From: Pogostemon cablin
Lineage: Eukaryota; Streptophyta; Magnoliopsida; Lamiales; Lamiaceae
Assembly: GCA_023678885.1 (NCBI GenBank)
Contig: CM042994.1
Coordinates: 18,447,073 to 18,511,072, forward strand
DNA: 64,000 bases
Reading direction: 5' to 3'
Shown in pieces: positions 23,660 through 35,861 of this stretch (its first letter is position 1; every line of letters begins with the position of its first letter). The translations under genes and the position numbers were made by a program. Below the pieces are notes generated by a model, which searched no databases, was not told the DNA's origin, and was given only the letters and a program-made list of their open reading frames with translations.

Positions 23660-25560
23660 AGAAAGATATGGGCACCAAAAGGAAAATTACAAAGTATAGA
23701 TGAGTTAAATGCTGCATATTTAAGCTTACAGTATCCACTTTTATTTTCTTATGGAGAGGACGGTTATAGAGAGGACATACCTTTGTCTGGATATGTAGAA
23801 GGGGAGGAAAAGGGTGAGCATGAGAGAATTCTTTGCTTTCCAGTTGCAGGACCGTGATGATGAGTACTCAACGATATTAAAATCTAATAGGCTTATGCAG
23901 CAGTTCATAGTGGATGAATATACGATGATAGAGACTGGAAGAATGAAGTTTATAAGGATGAATCGAAAGATACTACGAAGCCACATGTATAAGGTCTCCA
24001 AGACGTACTACAGGGAGAATTATACTCCAGAACACAGGGTAGGAGAGTAATCCTACCTCATACATTCACAGGCAGCCCCAGATACATGGTCCAAAATTAT
24101 TAGGACGCCATGGCTATTTGTAGATGGGTTGGATATCCAAATTTATTCATTACATTTACTTGCAATCCAAAATGGCCTGAAATTGATAGATTTGTCAAGA
24201 GCAAGGGATTAAAGGCCGAAGATCATCCTGATATAATAGCTAGAGTTTTCAAGATCAAGTTGGATGCATTAATTGAAGATCTACGTGTCAAGAAAATCTT
24301 CGGCGCTATCAATGCAGGTAGTATAACATCAATACGTATAATTTTCGTCATTATTTAATACATATCTATAAAATCATTTCACGTATATTTTATAGAAATA
24401 TATATTTGAACATGGTTCGACAATTTAATAATAATTCAGTTGTGCTTAATACTAAAATATTAACACAATTTTGCAGTAGTATACACAATAGAGTTTCAAA
24501 AGAAGGGGCTACCACATGCACATATACTGCTTTTCTTAAAAAATGGACGGAATGATCCTACAGGGGATGAAATCTACAAGTTCATTTCAGCCGAGATACC
24601 AGATGAAAAAGCAGATCCCGAATATTTTGCTTCCGTACGTGACTTTATGATGCATGGTCCGTGTGGTGGGGTGAATAAGAACTCACCATGTATGTCAGAA
24701 GATGTTGTATGCATGAAATATTATCCAAAGACATACTGTGAAAGCACCACCATAGACTCCGATGGATATCCAATATACCGAAGAAGGAATAATGGAAGGA
24801 CAGTCGAAAAGAGCAGAATTGAATTAGACAATATTTTTGTTGTTCTGCACAATCAAGAATTACTATTAAAGTACGGTGCACACATGAATGTTGAGTGGTG
24901 TAATCAGTCGAGATCGATAAATTATCTCTTTAATATGTCAACAAGGGTCATGATAGAATTTCCGCAATGTTCAGCAGGTCTACGGAGGGGAACAATACTG
25001 ATGTCATTGATGAAATACAGATGTATTACGATTGTCGATACATTTCACCATGTGAGGCAGCTTGGAAGATTTTTGGTTTCAAAATTCAATACAAGTACCC
25101 ACCGGTTGAACGTCTCAGTTTTCATCTCGAGGACGAGCAATCAGTGCTTTTCGATGATTCTGAATCACTGAAATCTGTGTTGTCCAAACACTCTGTTAGA
25201 GAGAGTATGTTCTTGGCTTGGTTTGAAGCAAATAAGAAATACCCCGAGGCAAGAGAACTGACATACGCAGAATTCCCACAGCACTTTGTCTGGAAAAGAA
25301 AAGAGAAAGAATGGGTGAAAAGAAAAATTGGTACCTCCATTGGTAGGGTTTTCTATGTTTCCCCTGGAGTCGGAGAATCTTATTATTTCAGAATCCTTCT
25401 GAATGTAGTGCGAGGACCAACATGTTACAAAGATTTCCTTAAATTCGGCAAAAAAACATGTAAAACATATCAAGAAGCATGCTATGAAAGAGGATTGCTC
25501 GAAGACGACATGGAATATATATACGCAATTCAGGAATGTGCATCATGGGCTACCGGTTAG
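23660..25560 (+). pseudogene. Helitron RepHel, N-terminal and Rep (HUH nuclease) part, broken
   Basis: In a live Helitron this part nicks and joins DNA strands during rolling-circle transposition. Helitron-like N-terminal blocks are LNAAYLSLQYPLLFSYGEDG (about 23707-23766), VSMREFFAFQLQDR, FTGSPRYM and AMAICRWVGYPNLFITFTCN. The HUH motif appears as GLPHAHILLFL after an intron. The catalytic-tyrosine region reads INYLF then YVNKGHDR across a frameshift near 24935. Another frameshift is near 23812, an in-frame stop follows QNY near 24100, and a stop ends the frame at 25558 after ECASWATG. The start is uncertain; the upstream frame from 23429 has no family match. Confidence 0.75.
24318..24476 (+). 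other. Intron in the Helitron 1 Rep gene
   Basis: GTAGTATAAC at the left and TTTTGCAG at the right. Joining the flanks gives GCA-GTA-GTA-TAC (AVVY), which restores the family reading AINAVVYTIEFQKKGLPHAH. Phase 1, 159 bases. Confidence 0.7.
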
Positions 25561-25693
25561 CAGTTGAGAAACATGTTTGTAAATTTATTAATTTCTGGAA
25601 GCATAAGCATGCCAAAAAATGTGTGGGATGCATGCTGGAAAGAATTATATGAGGATATATAGTACAACCAGAGAAAAAGATTGAGACACCCAG

Positions 25694-25787
25694 GTATGGT
25701 ACATTAACAAGTGAAATAAACGGATTTTCTTATTTATTATTGAAATATATATTTTCATTAAAATTCTAAGATTATTTCAAATTGCAG
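25694..25787 (+). other. Second intron in the Helitron 1 gene
   Basis: GTATGGTACA at the left and AAATTGCAG at the right. Splicing joins RHPG to LVMSEPDIMNACL in frame (phase 1, 94 bases). Confidence 0.6.
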
Positions 25788-27432
25788 GTTTGGTGATGTC
25801 TGAGCCAGATATAATGAATGCGTGTTTGTGTGAGATTAATCGTCTATTGATATCTATGAATAAAAACCTCATAGATTTTCAAGGGATGCCTATTCCAGAT
25901 CCTGAAATGAATCTTCAGTAGAATAACAGACTAATATCAAGTGAAATTAGGTATAACAGATCAGCATTACAGAAAGAATGTATCAATTTGATGAAGAAAC
26001 TAAATGAAGATCATAAGAAGGTGTACGACCGGGTGATGGAAAGCATTGTCTCTGGAAGTGACAGAGTTTTCTTCGTATATGGATATGGAGGCACCAGAAA
26101 GATTCCTATGGAAGACGATATCGGCTTCTATTAGGTCAAAGAGGGACATAGTGTTGAATGTGACATCAAGTGGAATGGCATCCTTACTTTTTCCAAGGAA
26201 CCGCACAACACACTCGAGATTTCATATTCCACTTTCGGTGTGCGAGGACTCAACGTGTAATGTAAAGCAGGGAAGTGATCTTGCTCAACTCCTTTCAATT
26301 TGCAAATTGATCATTTAGGATGAAGCCCCTATGGTGAATAAATGTGCATTGAGGCCCTTGATAAAACTATGAAAGACATCATGCAGCTTGAAAATGGAGA
26401 AAATTCAACAAAACTATTCGGGGGGGAAAACTGCTGTTTTGGGAGGAGATTTCCGACAGGTACTTCCAATCATACCAAAGGGTACCAAGTAGGATGTTGT
26501 AAGAGCAACAATAAATTCTTCATACATATGAGATGAGTGTACAGTGTTGAAGCTGATGAAGAATATGCGCTTGATGTCTATGGGAAGTACTAATGATGAA
26601 AGTGAACTGATTGGATATCAGGAATAGGGGATGGCACATTAGGAACCGCAGCTGAACACGGGACTGATGTATGTATACCTGGAGACATACTTCTCGAATG
26701 TGGCGATGACCCCGTGAAGAGTATTGTGGACGCCATATATCCTACATTTTTGAACGCGGTGGATGATCCAGGTTATCTTCAGGAGCGTGCTATACTTGCA
26801 CCCACGTTGGACTCTGTGAACTCAATTAATGAGTTCATGATATCATTGAACAAGAACGCTTCCAGGACATATCTCAGTTCGGACTCCGCATGCAAATCGG
26901 ATACCAATGTGGATATTTTAGCTGACGTTTATACTCCAGAGTTTCTAAATTCGATAGAGTGTTCGGGAATGCCAAATCATGAGCTCATTTTGAAGGTTGG
27001 CACACCGGTTATGCTTTTGAGAAATTTGGACCACGCAAGAGGATTGTGCAACGGCACACGTTTGGTCATTACAAGACTCGGGGATAGAGTGATACAAGCA
27101 AAGGTGATGACAGGTAACGGTGTCGGAGATTATGTTTTAATTTCGAGACTTACTTTAACACCTTCTGATGTCACGATTCCATTCAAGTTTCAACGGAGAC
27201 AATTCTCGTTGATAGTCTCATATGCCATGACCATAAACAAAAGCCAATTACAATCTTTGAAGATTGTCGGATTGTACTTGAAGAGGTAAATATTTAGCCA
27301 TGGTCAACTCTACGTTGCTGTCTCAAGAGTTACAACGAGAAATGGCTTGAAAATAATGCTTTGTGATGCTAAAGATCGGGCCACAAGTAGATGCAAGAAC
27401 GTTGTGTTTAAGGAGGTGTTCAGAAATGTTTA
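25788..27432 (+). pseudogene. Helitron PIF1-like helicase part, broken
   Basis: This is the superfamily 1 helicase half of RepHel, which unwinds DNA during Helitron movement. The Walker A motif, normally GYGGTGKT, reads GYGGTRKI and a 2-base deletion shifts frame there (about 26085). Next come FLWKTISASIRSKRDIVLNV, then a stop exactly at the tryptophan of the Walker B WDEAP motif (IIxDEAPM, about 26318). Further frame changes follow near 26420. The C-terminal third (26714-27289) is open: LKVGTPVMLLRNLD, LCNGTRLVITRLG, FKFQRRQFSLIVSYAMTINK and SQLQSLKIVGLYL, where SQGQSL would be usual. A stop follows KR at 27289, then FSHGQLYVAVSR and FKEVFRNV complete the family C-terminus. It cannot make an active helicase. 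Confidence 0.8.
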
Positions 27433-27995
27433 GAAGTAACAGCTCCAATCCTCTGGAAGGTGAAACACATTAATGAATTTATCCTTGATTAGGTATGTCT
27501 TTAATCTAAGTTATATGGAGCTAATTTTTTCCTATGCATTCAGAATTCTTAAATTTTTATTTTGGATATATAAATTTAATGGTTCAATTCATAATGCAAG
27601 GTTTGGTTACTTTAATTGATAAGTTTTTATCTTTCAACGTTCTTTAAGAAAGACAATTACAGATCAAGGTGGATGTTGCCTCCGTCTCATCCTATTGATT
27701 AAGTTTTCTTATTGCACGAGAATTAAGCAATATAATATTTAAAGACATATTTGGTAGTTGCATTAGTATGATAGATGGGTCCCAATGAGAAATTTAAATT
27801 ATTTTGTTTGGGAACCACATACCAAAAACGAAAATGAAACTATTAGGATGCGACGCCCAAAATGAAAAAAATATAATCAATACGACATAATGGACGAAAT
27901 AAGTACAAATATATCCCACAAGATAAAACTATAAAAAAAATTAATAATAATCCTATAATACACTCCTTCCCGTGCAACGCACGGACAGGAATTAA

Positions 27996-29765
27996 TAATT
28001 TTTAATAAAAATAAGTAAGATTAATATTCTATAAAATTAAAATAAATAAATTATATATATAATTAATAAAACAATTCAATTGAATGCATGCATTAAATAA
28101 TTCATTAATAATTATCCCTTGTACTTTATTAAATATATCACTTTTCTATATTTAGCACAACTTTTTAATAAAAAATTTAGAGTTGATATTAGGTGCACAA
28201 CTTATTATTTTATTTTGTACTTCATATGTTTTTATTCTATTTTGTATAAGTGTTTCTAAATAATTGTATATTTTTTTCACACTAAATATTTCATTAAAAA
28301 AAATTAGCATCCATGTGTATAACGTTTTATTCAATAATGTATACATATTTTTTAATAATTGTATATTTTTTTACACTCAATTTTTCATTTAAAAAACTAA
28401 CAATTAAATTGTATATATTTTTGTTCATAATTTTATATGTGTTTGTTTATATTTGTATACATTTTTATTCATATTTTATGTGTTTTTAAAAATGGGTACA
28501 CTGTATCTTATGGTGCACCCGGATCCACAATATAATTAGCCAAAATTTTATCACTTTTTATGTGTCACATAAATTGTAAATTCATTAAATAATTCAATTG
28601 ATGGTTATCAATTTTTTTAGTTAGATATTATTTTTTTATTAAAAATATTATCATTTTTTTTATCATTTTAGAAACTATTCACTAAATAGTTTTATTAAAT
28701 GATTATCACATTTTCTTAATTGAGTATCACTTTTATTAGAAATGATATCACTTTTTACTTGTCATATCCTATAAATCGATAATGCATAAAATAGTTTAAT
28801 GTATGATTATCACTTTTTCTTTAATTATAATGTGTCATTTTTATTAAAAATATTCACTTTTTATTTTTTTTATAAAATATTATTAAAATTAACTTGAAAT
28901 TTATAAATTTAATTCACTAATTAAGAATTATTTAAAAAAAAGTAAATATTTAAATTAATAAACAAAATAAATAACCAAATTACCGTTTTTTAAGGAATAA
29001 ATAACCCAATTACTAATTAATTAAAGTAGAAATTATAATTAATTATAAGAAACAACTTTTAATAGAGAACATGAGCATGCATAAGTCGTACATAGGCGTA
29101 TTTTTGTGATTTATTATATGGGTTTGGTTATATACATCTTAAGATTTATGAGAAAGTCTCGTATAAGTGATATTTTGTTGAATTATTTTAAACATTAACT
29201 TGATATATACATACCCTTTATATAACATAAATTGCACTATATAACATAAATTCTAATGATAAAGTATGCTTTATATTTGATATGGTCTAATTAGCACAGC
29301 GTGACATTACTCAAATTTCTAAATACTTTTGTAAAATTTTAAAAAAATTCAATAATAATGTGTGTTTTATGTTTGATAAGATCATTAACACAGCGTCACA
29401 TTACTCAATTTTCTAAATACTTTTGTAAAAATAAAAATTAAAAAAACAATCATTAAAAGTTTGGTCAGATACAATGTATATTCTTCTCCCACTACCAACA
29501 ATTAAATGTGCTTTTCACTAGTCCATGTTATATGTAGTTCAACTTGGAATATATGCGAGTCTACTCCTGTCGTTTACATTATAACAATTCTAATAAAGAA
29601 TTGTTTATAGTTATGGAGTGCAACCGATTATAATTACAAATTTTTTAATTATAAAATAAAAAGATATTTGTATTTAAAAAATAAAAGTAATATGAAGATA
29701 TTCCAGTAATACACAATTAATAATACAAATAGTTTAATTTAATTGTTATCGGCTTTCATTAAGGA
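27996..29765. other. AT-rich gene-free stretch with repeat motifs
   Basis: TTATCACTTTTTATT-type motifs (28550-28860) and TTTGTATA.TTTTTATTC motifs (28200-28490) recur. At 29275-29430 an approximately 120-base segment with ACACAGCGTCACATTACTCA appears twice. No gene is seen. Confidence 0.5.
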
Positions 29766-30019
29766 TTGGTCTTTTATGTTCTCGAGTACACAAGCTATGT
29801 AAGGATATGGAGTATTATTTTGTTCTAAAAGTTATACACTTTAATAAACAAAGGTATAATTTTTTCATTGAAAATGTATACTGAAATATGAATATTATAA
29901 ATGTTTGATTAAAAAAAATAAAAAAATACATGGTACACGCTCTTATACTAAAGATATATCATAAGGGTATACCTTTCGAAAAATCCAGAATTTTTGGACA
30001 CACCACACAAGTTTTTGCC
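29766..30019. mobile_element. Foldback MITE family, copy E
   Basis: Reads inverted relative to copies A and D: TTGGTCTTTTATG at the left, CACACAAGTTTTTGCC at the right, with TTTTGTTCTAAAAG and CTAAAGATATATC inside as in the other copies. Confidence 0.55.
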
Positions 30020-30119
30020 TTTTTCTTAATTAATTATCACTTATTATTATAATATTATCATTAATTCATATATGTATCACAAAATTCATTTTATAAAATA
30101 ATTTCAAACAAGTTTTCTT

Positions 30120-30535
30120 TCTTTTAAAAGAATCCATATTTCCATTCATTCTATAAAATGATTTTTTTAAAAGAATTCATATTTCCATCTTTTAAGAATC
30201 CATATTTCCATTCATTATATATTTTCCTTTTGAAAGAATCTATATTTCCATTTATATTAGTTAAGTATAATTTCATTCTTTTAAGCCCTAATATGCCAAT
30301 ATTGTGTAGGATAGAGGCAGCACTGTCACTCTCATAAACTCTTTCATTCATTAAAAAAGTAATTAAAAAAATTATAAAAATATGATAAGACTTCAAAATG
30401 AATATTAATAAGAATATTGTGTAGGATTGAAGCAGCACTGTCACTTTAATATATAAACTCTTTCATTCATTAAAAAAATAAATAAAAAAAATTATAAAAA
30501 TATGATAAGACTTCAAATGAATATTAATGAGAAGA
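30120..30535. repeat. Tandem repeats, 115-bp unit and CCATATTTCCATTC units
   Basis: GAATCCATATTTCCATTCATT-like units repeat at 30128-30255. A 115-base unit containing ATTGTGTAGGAT and GGCAGCACTGTCAC is then present twice (30301-30415, 30416-30530). The 97-codon minus-strand frame here is repeat-derived. Confidence 0.7.
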
Positions 30536-30919
30536 TTAATGTTCACAATTTTAGAACATAATGTTCACATATAGTTTTAGCAGTTTTAGAACATAATGTT
30601 CACATATAGGTTTAGAACATTATTGAGAGAATTTTTGTTTATTAGTGACATCACATCGAAATCTCATTATCAATAATCCAAAAAATCATTTACTTTACTT
30701 TGTGATTATTATTATACTATAATAAAGTTAAAGATTAAAACTGAATCAGATAAATATACGACGTAGGCTTATAAATGATAATCAGACAGGATAAATATAC
30801 AACGTAGGGTTAAATGATAATCAGACAGCTCACGTTGTCTAACGAATTGAAGATATTTTGATTCGAACAATTTTATTTTCTTTTACTATTTAACTTTTTG
30901 TCGAACTATGGACTATATA

Positions 30920-31160
30920 CTCTCTCCGTCCAGTTTCAATGTTTACGTTTGCTTTTTGCACGTTGATTGAAAAATATTATATTTTAATAGATAGTGGGTG
31001 GAAAAATATAATATTTGATGTGAAGTGGGTAGGTGTATCAGTATTGGATGATATATTAATTGTTTTATGTTGGTCTCATATTCCTAAAAAGGAAAACGTA
31101 AGCATTGAAATGAGAGGCGCAAAATATAGAAACGTAAACATTGAAACGGGACGGAGAGAG
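30920..31160. mobile_element. Stowaway-type MITE
   Basis: Ends CTCTCTCCGTCC and GGGACGGAGAGAG with TA flanks; 241 bp. The 83-codon frame at 30939-31190 lies across it and is not a gene. Confidence 0.75.
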
Positions 31161-31490
31161 TATATGTTACAACTCAGTATTAAAACATGAAATTAAATAT
31201 GTTACAACTCAGTATTAGAACATGAAATTAATCACATGATAGAACAAAACTATTCATTGAAATTAAATAATTATTTTACAATAATTAATGTGCATATCAT
31301 TATTTAGTAATTAATCATATCATATTAATATAAACAATAAAATATATTTTTATTAAATTTCTAATATACTCTCTCTGATAAGTGACGCGCTTGTTTTATC
31401 ATTTCGGACATCAAACTTAAAATTACTAATTTATCATATTTAGTAAAAAGAGCTTTACATATCTCATCATTCAAAACTAAAACAACTATA

Positions 31491-31695
31491 CTCCTTCGTC
31501 TCATATTAACATTTACGTTTTACATTTTGTTCAAATTAAGGTTTATATTTTCTTTTTTATTAAATTGAACCCACACAAAACGACATACAATACTAATACA
31601 ACTACCCAACTCACTACAAAGTATTATATTTCTTAATTCCTTTATAAATTACACATGAGATGTGAATACTATGATGGAACTTAAAGACTAGGGAG
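31491..31695. mobile_element. Diverged Stowaway-type MITE
   Basis: Starts CTCCTTCGTCTCA after TA and ends CTAGGGAG before TA. Possible nested or older relatives flank it (CTCTCTCTGATAAGTG at about 31371, ATAGGAGGGAATA at about 31728). Confidence 0.5.
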
Positions 31696-32188
31696 TATTA
31701 CATTTTAAATCACGTATGTTTCCATTGATAGGAGGGAATATTTATTTACCCGTTAATTCTAATAATTCAATTAATGCAATAAATTTATCTGAATATAATT
31801 CATATAAACTCATAAATTCTAACATAATTCGTATAAGCTCATAAATTCTAATATAATTTAATTATATATATAAAAAATTCATCTCGCCAAGCACACTAGT
31901 TTTATACTAAGGCTAAGTATATATAATAATATAGTAGAAACTTTTCTCATTTACATGTCATTTTCGTAGCGCTGTGGAATTTTCTCAATTTTTTTATTTT
32001 TCAATATTTTTTTAATATTTTTATTATTTATCTTTAATTAACTTCTTTATTTAATATTTTCTTATTTAAATAATATATTTATTATTTTTAATAATGAACC
32101 TTAATTGATAATAAATTTTAAAAAATTATAGAAATTTAAAAAAATACTGTATTAATTATATATATATGTATTAATTTAAAAAAATAAG

Positions 32189-32210
32189 CTTTACATATTC
32201 TTTTATTTGT

Positions 32211-32274
<64 letters not shown>

Positions 32275-32296
32275 ACAAATAAAAGAATATGTAAAG
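32189..32296. repeat. 108-bp perfect palindrome around an (AT)n core
   Basis: The left arm CTTTACATATTCTTTTATTT continues into GTTATT and an (AT)n tract. The right arm is its exact complement, ending AAATAAAAGAATATGTAAAG. Such a sequence can extrude a cruciform and is prone to deletion. Confidence 0.9.
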
Positions 32297-32329
32297 TAGA
32301 ATTTTTTTTAATTAAAAACATTTATCAAA

Positions 32330-32573
32330 ATATTAATTAAAAAATATTCTTTTTTTATATGTGGCCATGAATCAAATAATTTATATGTTTTATTTAGAAA
32401 ATAACATATAAACTTTTAATATTTTATTTATTTATTTGGGTATCATTGATTAATTACTAAATATTTTAATGTAAATAAATTAATTAGTATCAAATTAAAT
32501 CATATATAAAGGGAAAAAATTATTCCATACAATATTCTCACTCATCCCACTTATAAATAAGACTTTTTGATTA
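32330..32573 (-). repeat. Dispersed repeat, inverted copy of 61037-61310
   Basis: Reverse complement shares AAAAAGTCTTATTYATARGTGG, GAGAATATT.TATGGAATA and AATGATACCCAAATAAATAA in the same order with 61037-61310. Confidence 0.65.
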
Positions 32574-32940
32574 GGAAAAAACTTGTGTTCCTCGCCCAGA
32601 TACCTTTAGTATTAAATGGTGTACTCTTTAGTATAAGGACGTATACCCTTTATTTCCTGAAATTAATAAAATTAAATAAATAAAAGTGTATACCTTTTAG
32701 AACAAAGTTGTGTACCCTTATTAATTAAAGTATATACCTTTTAGAATAAAATGTTGTACTCTTACACACTTTGTGCATCTGATGACACAAGAGACCAATT
32801 TGCTTTAAATGATATACACTTTTATTTATTTTTATTCTTTTAAGAAAATAAAGGGTACACATTCTTATACTAAAGAGTACACCATTTATTACTAAAGGTA
32901 TCTAGGCGCACGGTGTCTTTGTGGCATACAAGTTTTTTCC
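32574..32940. mobile_element. Foldback MITE family, copy C
   Basis: Both tips match: GGAAAAAACTTGTG at the left and TACAAGTTTTTTCC at the right. ACACAAGAGACCAATTTG lies inside at about 32787, so this is two units head to tail, inverted. Flanks TTTTGATTA and TTTTAATAA agree at 7 of 9 bases. Confidence 0.65.
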
Positions 32941-33025
32941 TTTTAATAAATACCGATGCTTTTTTATTAGCGCTTATTTATAAAAATTATTGAAATGAAT
33001 AGGGTGAGGATCCATCTAAAAAATA

Positions 33026-33287
33026 CTCCCTCCGTCCCAGGAAAGATGACACACTTTTCATTTTGAATTGTCCCACAAAAATTTGCACATTCCTAAAAAG
33101 CAAAAGGTCAAACACAATCACCCTTCTTCATACACTTTATTTACAAAAATATCACCTCTACCTAACACGTATACCATAATTTATTATTTATTTATTACCC
33201 AATAAATATCATAATACCCCTAAAAGTCACCACTTTATTAATCTCTGTGCCAGGAAAGGGTTACAATCTTTCCTGGTATGGAAGGAG
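33026..33287. mobile_element. Stowaway MITE
   Basis: Starts CTCCCTCCGTCCCAGGAAAG after TA and ends TTTCCTGGTATGGAAGGAG before TA; 262 bp. Confidence 0.8.
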
Positions 33288-33289
33288 TA

Positions 33290-35114
33290 AGATTTAGTAG
33301 ACAGTGTCATACAAGCCTCATCCATATCCATATTATTTTCAGGGTAAACGCAACTTTAAAATAATCTAAAGCTCTTTATTAACTAATAAATTAAAAAATT
33401 AAGTAATGCTTGTGAGTTTTAATTTTTATTAATTAGTTTTTTATATTAAAAGTATTATTACATATTATTAAATATATTATTTTATTTTTTAACTATATTA
33501 TTAATTAATATTAAAATAATTTATTTTAACATATTATTTTTTGTTAATTAAATATTACTTTTTTATTAAAATGTTATTAAATCATATCTATTCCAAACGA
33601 AATCTGTTTCATGAGAAGGAATCACACATCAGAGGGAGAAACAATGTAAATGCATTATTGTTTATTTAAAATTTTAGAAGAAAATACAAAGGAAATAAAG
33701 TGTGAATACACCTAATAATTATAGTGGTATAGTGACTGTCACACGAATTTATAAATCTCTCCCTTAAATCCCCTCAAATCCCTTGTTCATATTTGGATGA
33801 TGTTTGAATGGTTTTATAAATTCAAAATTTTAAATTAATTAATTTTAAATAATGAATTTGATTTTAATTTTTTTAGTTGCTTTGAATGAATTTTCAAATC
33901 CTTACTCAAACTATGTTATTTGAAATCATTTCAGTGGGTAATTGGTATATAAATATATTCCCTATATAAAATATATAAAATTAATAAATTAATTTTAAAA
34001 AATATTTTTTAGTTTTCTTTTTAATTTTAACCCCAACCCACCCTCCCGCCCCATTTATTTTCCATTTTTAAAATAAAAATTTAGATTTAAATATTTAATA
34101 TAATAAAAATATTTCAATCCATCCTACCCCACCCACCTCACACAAACTCACCCCTCCACCCCCTCCTCCCACCCCTACCATAAATAATTTTTAAAATAAA
34201 ATTTTAGATTTTAATATTTAATATAATAAAATTTCATTATTTTTATTTATCATATATAAAATTTTATTTTGAAAATTAAAATATAATTATTAAACTATGG
34301 ATTTGAAAATTCATTCATAAATTCATAATTAATTCAAACAATGTAATTCAAATGAATTAAATTTAAAATTCATTCATTTTCAAATCCATTAGATTTGTAA
34401 TGACTTAATACAAACACAATCTAAATAAAATATATATTTATTTCATATGAAATTAATAAATAGTTTAATGGAATGAATATCACTTTTTATCGAATAAATA
34501 TTATTTTTATTAAGAATATCATACTTTTTATTCATGTTATAAATGGTTTGTTAATACTAATTTAATTAAATAGTTATCGTTTTTCTATGATCTATATCAC
34601 TTGCTACTAAAAAATTATTACTTTTTATCCGTTCTACAAATTATATTTGATATAATTAATTAAATGTATATTTATTATTAAAAAAATGTTCATATATCAC
34701 TTTTTCTTTAGTTATATATCACTTTTTATTATTTTCATGAAATTCTCTCATAAGATTATTCATCACTTTTTTTATTAAAATATTATCACTTTTTATTTAT
34801 CTCTTTATATATTTTTTAAATGATTATAACTTTTTTCTTAATGAGTATCACCCTCTAAAAAAATATTATCTTCATCTTTTAAATTTATTTTAATTTTTTT
34901 TAGAAAAATAAATAGAGAGTATTTATAAAAGATAAAATATTTTTTATTTAACATAGTCTTTTTTTTTTTAATTTGAAAAATATTTATACTGAAATAAACT
35001 AATGGTAGAGATTAGAATTTTTCTTTTAAAAAATGAATAAATAAGGCGCATATAACATTAACTAAATAGTTTATTGGCAGTGGAGTAGTTAATTCAATTA
35101 TTAACGAAACATGA
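33290..35114. other. AT-rich gene-free stretch with dispersed repeats
   Basis: Positions 34030-34430 (a C-rich patch, then TTTAGATTTTAATATTTAAT and AATTCAAACACAATC-type blocks) are related to 50500-50910 in Helitron 3. TTATCACTTTTTATT motifs follow at 34470-34860. No gene. Confidence 0.5.
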
Positions 35115-35122
35115 ATGAGTTT

Positions 35123-35349
35123 TAGGGGTGAAAATGAGTCGAGTCGAGTCGAATTGAACGAAAAGTTGTTTAAGTTTGTTTGAAATATTATCGAGCTTCA
35201 AAATATATGTTCGAGCTTGTTGGATAAGCAATCGAGCCGAGTATATGTTCAAGTTTGTTTGATATCTTTATCAAAGCGAACTCAAACCGAGCTTTTACCG
35301 AACGATCTCGAGTCGAATATCGAATAGTTTAGTTTGATTTTCACTCCTA
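35123..35349. mobile_element. hAT MITE, 227 bp, perfect 8-bp TSD
   Basis: Starts TAGGGGTGAAAATGAGTCGA and ends GATTTTCACTCCTA, inverted ends. ATGAGTTT flanks it at 35115-35122 and 35350-35357. Subterminal TCGAGTCGA and TCGAGCTT motifs are typical of hAT. No coding capacity. Confidence 0.85.
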
Positions 35350-35596
35350 ATGAGTTTACATAATTTCTCGCGGGTCAAGTAGCGGATTGGTGAGATCCTG
35401 ATAATTTCTATGAGACGATATTTTACAGGTCTTTCTTATAATTATAAGATCACATAAAAACTATTTTATGTGGAACTTTTTAGTACCTAATTAATTATAA
35501 GACCCTATTTTACGTGGAATTGTTTTGTGTAATTTTAAATACTAAGTGTAATTTTACTTTTTATTAAATATATTATCATTATTTATTATAACAAAA

Positions 35597-35861
35597 TCTC
35601 TTGTGGGACGGTAATTATGTGAGACGGATCAATCCATTGTTAAAGTATAATTGTTATATATGTAAAATATGCATACTGTTAGTTAGAGTATATTTTTTAT
35701 AAAAGTATGATAAATAATGAATTAATGTATAGTTTTAAGGTGTTATAGTATGATTCATTACAAATATATTTTAGTAACAATAAGCATACATTAATTAATT
35801 ATATAACAATTATACTTTAACAATAGTTGATCCGTCTCACATATACATGTCTCACAAGAGA
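35597..35861. mobile_element. Foldback MITE with long inverted arms
   Basis: The arms include TCTCTTGTGGGACGG, ATGTGAGACGGATCAA and TTAAAGTATAATTGTTATAT, mirrored at 35790-35861. Each arm is about 65 bases. I see no clear target duplication, so the superfamily is open; the GTGAGACGG motif recalls the Mutator-like family at 1371-2584. Confidence 0.65.

Larger units (their letters stand above)
23034..27995 (+). mobile_element. Helitron 1, about 5 kb, formerly autonomous, decayed
   Basis: The left end TCTATACATATATAAAAG begins with TC after an A, as expected of plant Helitrons. The element carries a Rep (HUH) plus PIF1-like helicase gene in pieces on the plus strand. Near the right end is the hairpin CCGTGCAACGCACGG (27970-27984), followed by GGAATTAA at 27995 and then T. 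A canonical Helitron ends CTRR before T; here TTAA would be CTAA with a C-to-T change. The 5' sequence has related copies at about 40700-40997 (minus) and 41083 (plus). Confidence 0.75.

Noticed and set aside
23429..23660. N-terminal extension of the Helitron frame
   Set aside because: Continuous with the Rep frame but without family similarity before about residue 80; probably untranslated or random sequence.
30939..31190. 83-codon ORF
   Set aside because: Coincides with a Stowaway MITE whose inverted ends it includes.
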